A DNA stretch of 64,000 nucleotides from Asterella californica (Eukaryota; Streptophyta; Marchantiopsida; Marchantiales; Aytoniaceae), in NCBI GenBank assembly GCA_036924285.1, contig JAYKYS010000011.1:1488001-1552000 (forward strand). Direction: 5' to 3'. Below the pieces are notes generated by a model that ran no database searches, was not told the DNA's origin, and was given only the letters and a program-made list of their open reading frames with translations. This document shows positions 58,556 through 64,000 of the stretch, piece by piece. Position numbers and translations under genes: made by a program. Position 1 is the first letter of the stretch. The number at the start of each line of letters is the position of its first letter.

Positions 58556-59478
58556 TGTAAATCCTCCACGATCTCATCGATCAACTACCCCCCCCCCCCC
58601 GGATCTCTCAACCTCCACAATCGCCACCGATGAATCTGCAAATGTCGGGCCTGTCTCTCACTCAGGAGTCACCTCTGATGGCTTTGATGGAAGCACACCA
58701 TGAATCTTGAAGGGAAAAATGCTAAGTTCACTCATTCATACACCCACAAACTTATCAACTAAAAATCTCTTTAAACACATCAACTAAAATCCTCCATTCT
58801 AACGACGTCTGTCAAGTTCTCACATGCTAAAAATATCTCACACTCTCTATATTACTCAAGTTGTCATTACGACAATGTGAAAACAAGGATGATGAGCTCT
58901 TCTCTACTCCTCTATTTATACATTCTAGGTTTTTACTTTGATACCCTCCGGTAACTCAGCCGTAACTACTTTTACCGAGTTTTACTAAGATATTACTTAA
59001 GGTAAAAGTATTAATCACATGGGCTTCTTATCTTTTCACATGGGCTTATTCTTTCAAAGTCAACAACTTCTAGAAGGATTCTGAAATATTCTCAAGGAAT
59101 CTCAAATTTCCACCCCCCCTCTACACTAGGACCCACTAAAAAGGAAACATGTGGAATCTCTTCTTGTTTTTAATGCCCACAAAGTCCACAACTTTAATCC
59201 AACCACTCATATCAAGTCAAAAAGGAGATAAGGGATACTTTCCACCTCCTTTCTACCTTTTAGACAAGATGACAAGATAGTAGTGCTCACTCTTTAGGAA
59301 ATATCTGAATTCTGCCAAAAGTACAGCTAAGTTTAACCATAACTAACTTTTAGCTAGTCATGACTAACTTGATATCTCCTTAAAGTACTTTGGCAGCAAA
59401 TAAACATTCTCAACACTTAGTTATAACTAAATACCTTACTAATAGACAAACTTCCTATGTGTAACATAGGTCGTTACA
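58556..59478 (-). repeat. 3' LTR of element B (923 bp)
   Basis: Starts tgtaaatcctcc, ends gtcgttaca. Aligned end to end with the LTRs of A. Length difference is partly a longer C run near 58589. TATA box on the minus strand at 58920-58912. Confidence 0.9.
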
Positions 59479-59491
59479 TTTTATCCCCGGA

Positions 59492-60324
59492 CTAAATTTT
59501 CGCTCCGTCCTCGGAGTGAAGAGAGAACTTTCGTCGATGAAACAGCTTCAACTTGTCATGGTTGACCCGATCGAATCTCCTTCTTCCCAACTCTTGAAGG
59601 TCATATGTGAAGTTGCTCCACACCTTATCTACAACAAAAAGACCAAAATATCTAGGAAGAAACTTCTTCCTAGCCCTCTTGAATCTGATAGCATCATACA
59701 ACATTACTCAATCTCCGACTTGAAAAGATTTTACCTCCCTCTTGTCCAACCGTTTGTCATAACTCTTCTTTTGATACGCCTGAGCTCGTTCCATCCGGAT
59801 CATTGCTACCGCTCGAGTCTCTTCCAACTCCATGAGTTGCTCTCTTCTTTATCTGACCACGTCTTCTCCCCTCGACCTCTTCAACTTTCGTTGAATAGTT
59901 TGAAAAGTATCCAATTCGAATTGGATCGACAACTTGGACTCCACTCCATAAACCAGTCGAAATGGAGAGTACCCAGTAGAAGTCTTTGTTGTCGTTCGGT
60001 ACTCCCATAAGATGGCATATAGCCTCTTATCTCAAGTATGTTTCGCAGTCTCAACAACAGCATCTTTGGCGAGCATCATACAAAGTGTAAGATTGGTCTT
60101 CTCCGCAAGATCATTAGCATTTGGTTTGTATGAGGTCGTTACTCGTGGCTTAATAGAAAAGTGTTGTAGCATAGCAGTAGTCATGCTCCCTACAAACTCT
60201 CCTCCTCTATCCGAGACCAACTCTAACGAACATCCAAATCTTGTGATGATCCTCTCCCATAGGAATCTACCGACTTCTGTTTCATTGGTCTCTCTCAAAG
60301 GTCTAGCCTCTACGCACTTGGTAC
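59492..60324 (-). pseudogene. Element B integrase (truncated, broken)
   Basis: Minus-strand core WERIITRFGCSLELVSDRGG, then SYKPNANDLAEKT (a Gly to Asp change next to the catalytic Glu), and the GPY/F region RYFGLFVVDKV (Pro to Leu). A TGA at 60034-60032 replaces the Trp kept in element A (HTWDK). Frameshift near 59757. The left part of the core is cut by element C at 60325. Confidence 0.8.
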
Positions 60325-61109
60325 TGTAAGCCGGCCTGTCTCTCACCCAGGGATACCTCAGATGACTAGGATTACTAGTGCACCTTAATTACAAAGATTC
60401 TATCATACCCATGCTCACTTTACTCAACACTCTGACCCGTATGGTCACATCGGTCCCTCTAATAGCGTTCCTGCAAACAAGTTCTAACCCCGCCCTCCAC
60501 ATTGCATCACATAGTACTCAAGGACTCCCAAGGTCTCCAATGCTCACTTTACTTATAGACAAGAAAAATGAGCGTGTCTTCCACCTTCTCAACTCCTCCT
60601 TATATACTCTACAACTTCTTACCGTGGTAACTTTCACTAAGTTACCTTACCTCATGGTAAGTGCGCAATCCAAAATAGTAAAACTTCTAAAGGCTACTAA
60701 GACTTAAGAATAGCACACACATTACTTGTTCTACTTTACTAAAGTAAGAGATTCTCCTACTTTAGCTTTTGTAAAGTGTTAACTTTCCACGCTATCCAGT
60801 CGAAAGACGACAACACACTAATACGTCTTTTGAGGAGCATCTTTAGATCTTTGTGCATGACTTTTCATCATGCATCCAATCAGCGATGGTCAACAAAGTT
60901 ACATACTTTTGGAAAGCATATTACCCTATAGTGCCATAGTGGAACCTCTAATAGTTTCCTCAACTTAGTTATAACTATCTCAGCTAGTTATGACTACTTT
61001 TGATCACTCTAAATTTAGATCTTCAAACTAGAGTAACCTTTAAGATAGTCATACCTAATGAAATGTATATAAGCATACACACAAATAATGGGATACTTGT
61101 GGTGTGACA
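60325..61109 (-). repeat. 3' LTR of element C (785 bp)
   Basis: Starts tgtaagccggcc and ends ggtgtgaca. Little overall similarity to the LTRs of A/B, yet it has the palindrome tagttataacta (60966-60977) and a near-palindrome tagttatgacta (60985-60996). Confidence 0.8.
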
Positions 61110-61122
61110 TTTACCCCCAGAC

Positions 61123-62724
61123 TTAATTTTCACTCCGTCCTCGGAGTGAAGTATCACGTTGATGGAACTTCTTTAGCTTGTCGTGGTTCACTCGGTCGAA
61201 GAACGTACCACTCCTTTCTTGAAGATCGTAGGTGTCATTACTCCACACTTTGGAGATGATGAAAGATCCAAAATATCGACGTAAAAATTTCTTTTGAACT
61301 CGCTTGTGTCTAATAGCATCCCATAACATCACCCACTCACCCTCTTGAAATGGCTGTAACTTCGTTTTGTTCTTCGCCAAGCGCTTGTCATAGCTCTTCT
61401 TCTGTTGTAGCTGAGCCATCTCAATTCGTTGAGTTGCGTCGTCTCTATTCTCCTCCAGCTCCAACAAGGTTTCTCCCCTCTCTTTCTCAGCTATTGGACC
61501 ACCCTTTCTCTTCAGTCCAGCTTGCAAGGTCTGAAAGGTGGTTAGGTCGAACTAGATTGGTAATCTTGATTCCAACCCATACACCATCTTGAAAGGTGAA
61601 TATCCCGTAGACGTCTTCACTGTTGTACGATACTCTCATAGAACCGCATGAAGACGTTTGTCCTAATTGTGTTTGGCCCCTTCCATGTCAGCATCCTTTG
61701 CTAACATTTGACACAAGGTAAAGTTTGTCCTCTCTACCAACCCGTTTGAACTAGGTTTATATGAAGTAGTAACCCTTTGAGAAATGGAGAAGTGGGTGCA
61801 CATAGCAGTAGTCATACCACTCACAAATTCTCGACCCCTATCAGAAACTAACTCCAGAGGACATCCAAACCTAGTAATGATCCGTTCGTACAGAAATCTA
61901 CCCACCTCAACTTCTCCAATAGTTACAAGAGGTCTAGCTTCTACCCACTTCGTAAGATAATCTGTGGCTACAACAATATACTTATTGTTGCGAGGGGTGC
62001 GATTCAAAGGCCCAACAAAATCTATTCCCCATTTCTCGAAAGGTCCGAGAACCGGAATAGATCTAAGAGGAGTGGAAACACTAGATTTAATAGCGAAAGC
62101 TTGACAAACATCACAGGTTTTGCAATACGTCAAGCAATCTCTAAACATCCCCCTCCAATGATATCCTACGTCGAGTATCTTATGAACCGTCAACTTGCCT
62201 GCGAAATGTCCTCCACATACTGGACCGTCATGGAATTCTTCCATGAGTCGTAGAGACTCCTCCTTGCTCGCAGCTCTTCTCAGGACCCCATCAACTCCTT
62301 CACGGAATAACACACCTTCCACCACCGAGTAAGGTTGACTTCGTTTCACCAACGCCTTCTTCTCTCTGGTCCGCATCTCATCTGGAAAGACACCTTCCGT
62401 AACAAAATCCCAAATTTCTTGATATTCTATTGGGATAATAGAGTTGCTCATCAAGATCATCAAATCTTCGTCAGGAAAGGTGTCATCCACCGGCTCCTCT
62501 CCATCGCCATCGTAAGCTCTAGATAGCAAATCTGCATTCGCGTGTTTCTTCCCTGGTCGATCGCAAATCTCATAGTCGTACTCTGACAATAAGAGCTTCC
62601 ACCTTGTTAATCGTCCTTCGACCATAAGTTTATTGAAGATGTACTTCAATGCCTTATGATCTGTAACGATAGTGAACTTGCCTCCTATGAGATAATGTCG
62701 AAATTTTCTCAAAGCATAGATCAC
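61123..62724 (-). pseudogene. Element C RNase H end and integrase
   Basis: Frame 62724-61663 reads RNase H (IVTDHKALKYIFN; GKKHANADLLSRAYD), the zinc-binding domain (EEFHDGPVCGGHFAGK; CKTCDVCQAF) and the DDE core: FEKWGIDFVGPLN, VSDRGREFVSGM and SSNGLVERTNFTL. A TAG at 61665-61663 and a TGA at 61638-61636 follow at Trp positions. The C-terminal part (61527-61123) has KKSYDKRLAKNK, EGEWVMLWD and RRYFGSFIISKV, a GPY/F module with Pro changed to Ser. Confidence 0.8.
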
Positions 62725-63983
62725 TGCTAATCCTTCTCTTTGTCACAGAATAATTTCTCTCTGCCTTGACCATTTGTCGACTAGCATATGCGATAGGATG
62801 ATCTCTACCTTCAACATCATACTGACTTAAAGTACATCCTACTGCTATATTGAAGCATCCGTATATAGAATAAACTGTTTATTCCAATCGGGCTTAACCA
62901 AGATCGGAGCTGAAGTAAGAGCTTTCTTCAGTTCCTCAAAGGCGGCTAGAGCTTCTTCATCTCCTAAAATCAACACGTAATCTACTCCCTTCTTCAGATA
63001 TACAATCAAAGCATATGCTTTATGTGAGAACGAGAGTATAAACCTTCGATAATACCCCACCATACCTAAAAACTATCGTAGCTTAGTGAGAGTACTAGGA
63101 AAAGGGAGCTCTAAGATCTTTTGCACCTTCTCTGGATCAACGGCAATGCCGTCCTTGGATATGATATGACCCAAGAGTAACCTTCCTCACACCCAAAAAT
63201 ACATTTCTCCGGATTGAGAGATGCATTTGCTACATCTAAACATTCTAAGACCTTCACAAGGTGCTCAAAATGCTTCTCCTTACTCCCGTAAACACAAAAG
63301 TCATCTATAAAATCTCTCACAAACTTTCCTAAGAAAGGTTCGAACACTTTGTTCATAAACCTTTGAAACGTCGCAGGAGCATTACACAGACCAAATGGCA
63401 TGACTCGAAATGCAAACGTACCCCACGGAGTAGTGAAAGTGGTCAGGTGTTGATGTTCTGGTGCAATTTTGATCTGGTTATATCCGCTATAACCATCTCC
63501 AAAGCTGTACCATTCGTTTCCCGCCACTTCTTCCAAGATCTCGTCGATGAAAGGTAGAGGATAATAATCCTTCTTTGTGACCGCATTGAGCTTCTTGTAA
63601 TCAACACACACTCTCAATTTGCCATTTTTCTTCTTTACGATCACAATAGGTGATACCCATTCAGAATGCTCCACCTCGTAAATGAATCCAGCAGTGTGCA
63701 GCTTCTCGATCTCTTCTTTCACCAGATCCGCAATTGGAGGACTCACTCTTCGTTGCTTCTGTCGTACCGGTTTGACTTCCTTCTCTAACTCGATACGGTG
63801 TTGCTCCAGTGTGACCTCCCTCAGATCCTTGTAACTAAATGCAAATACATGAATGTATTTGCGAAAGATCTCTTCGAAACAACTCTTCTCCTCTTTAGTA
63901 ACCTTCGATCCATAACGTAAGGTGGCAATTCTTCTCTCCACCTCCTCGCGAGTCAACGGTTCTTTGTCTCTATCTCTTTGCAC
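62725..63983 (-). pseudogene. Element C reverse transcriptase (frameshifted)
   Basis: Frame 63983-63111 carries the RT: RQKQRRVSPP, EWVSPIVIVKKKNGKLRVCV, VTKKDYYPLPFIDEIL, FGLCNAPATFQRFMNKVF and the catalytic FIDDFCVYG. It shifts frame at GCEEGY, and the thumb/connection continues in frame 63063-62845 (MVGYYRRFIL; LTSAPILVKPDWNKQFILYT). Another shift lies near 62740-62850. It shows what the deleted RT block of element A looked like. Confidence 0.8.
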
Positions 63984-64000
63984 TTCCGGAGAAGGGAAAA

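Larger units (their letters stand above)
58556..60324 (-). mobile_element. Ty3/gypsy element B, 3' part, interrupted by element C
   Basis: Sister of element A: 3' LTR (58556-59478) and then integrase up to 60324, where element C cuts in. Very close to element A over the integrase. The rest is expected to the right of the window. Confidence 0.85.
60325..64000 (-). mobile_element. Ty3/gypsy element C (5' part outside window)
   Basis: A related but distinct member of the A/B lineage: 3' LTR 60325-61109, polypurine tract (CTGGGGGTAAA, minus), then integrase, RNase H and RT leading off the right edge. It sits in the integrase of element B. The bases left of it (60320-60324, ggtac) are the candidate target duplication. 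Confidence 0.85.

Noticed and set aside
58556..59478. Solo LTR of the A family
   Set aside because: Integrase of the same family continues directly to its right, so it belongs to element B.

Overview
This window is eukaryotic nuclear DNA, most likely from a land plant that still makes swimming sperm (bryophyte, lycophyte or fern). Three lines of evidence point there. An intronless gene encodes a plant-type RRM plus zinc-knuckle glycine-rich RNA-binding protein. Two intron-rich genes encode a PKA-type kinase catalytic subunit and the cilium-associated protein LRRC9. Both flanks are packed with Ty3/gypsy LTR retrotransposons. The species cannot be fixed from the sequence alone.

Layout. About 1-22500 is nested, decayed retrotransposon DNA. 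Element 1 (minus, cut by the left edge) sits inside the protease of element 2 (minus). An older plus-strand element D follows. It is split by element A (minus, 12356-20682), which has two 913-bp LTRs, and a 106-bp piece of D is duplicated on both sides of A. About 22505-50734 is a gene island: PKA catalytic subunit (+, 25463-30965), RZ-1-like protein (-, 32492-33229) and LRRC9 (+, 34408-46627), with unassigned spacers. About 50735-64000 is again nested retrotransposons: element EF (minus, same family as D), a 5'-truncated plus-strand element G inside it, then element B (sister of A), then element C inside the integrase of B and running off the right edge.

The two host genes were reconstructed exon by exon. 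The PKA gene gives 408 codons and LRRC9 gives 1608 codons with every splice phase agreeing, so the models are internally consistent. The kinase carries two adjacent, equally long (67-nt) versions of the exon for the alpha-G helix, a strong case for mutually exclusive splicing. LRRC9 and PKA both act in cilia or flagella in other eukaryotes, so their neighbourhood may be a sperm-flagellum locus (inference).

Three retroelement lineages can be told apart by the protease triad and LTR: A/B/C (DGG in A; LTRs of 785-923 bp), 1/2/G (DHG in 1; LTRs of 1.3-1.5 kb) and D/EF (DSG in EF; LTRs of about 0.6 kb). None of the visible copies is intact.
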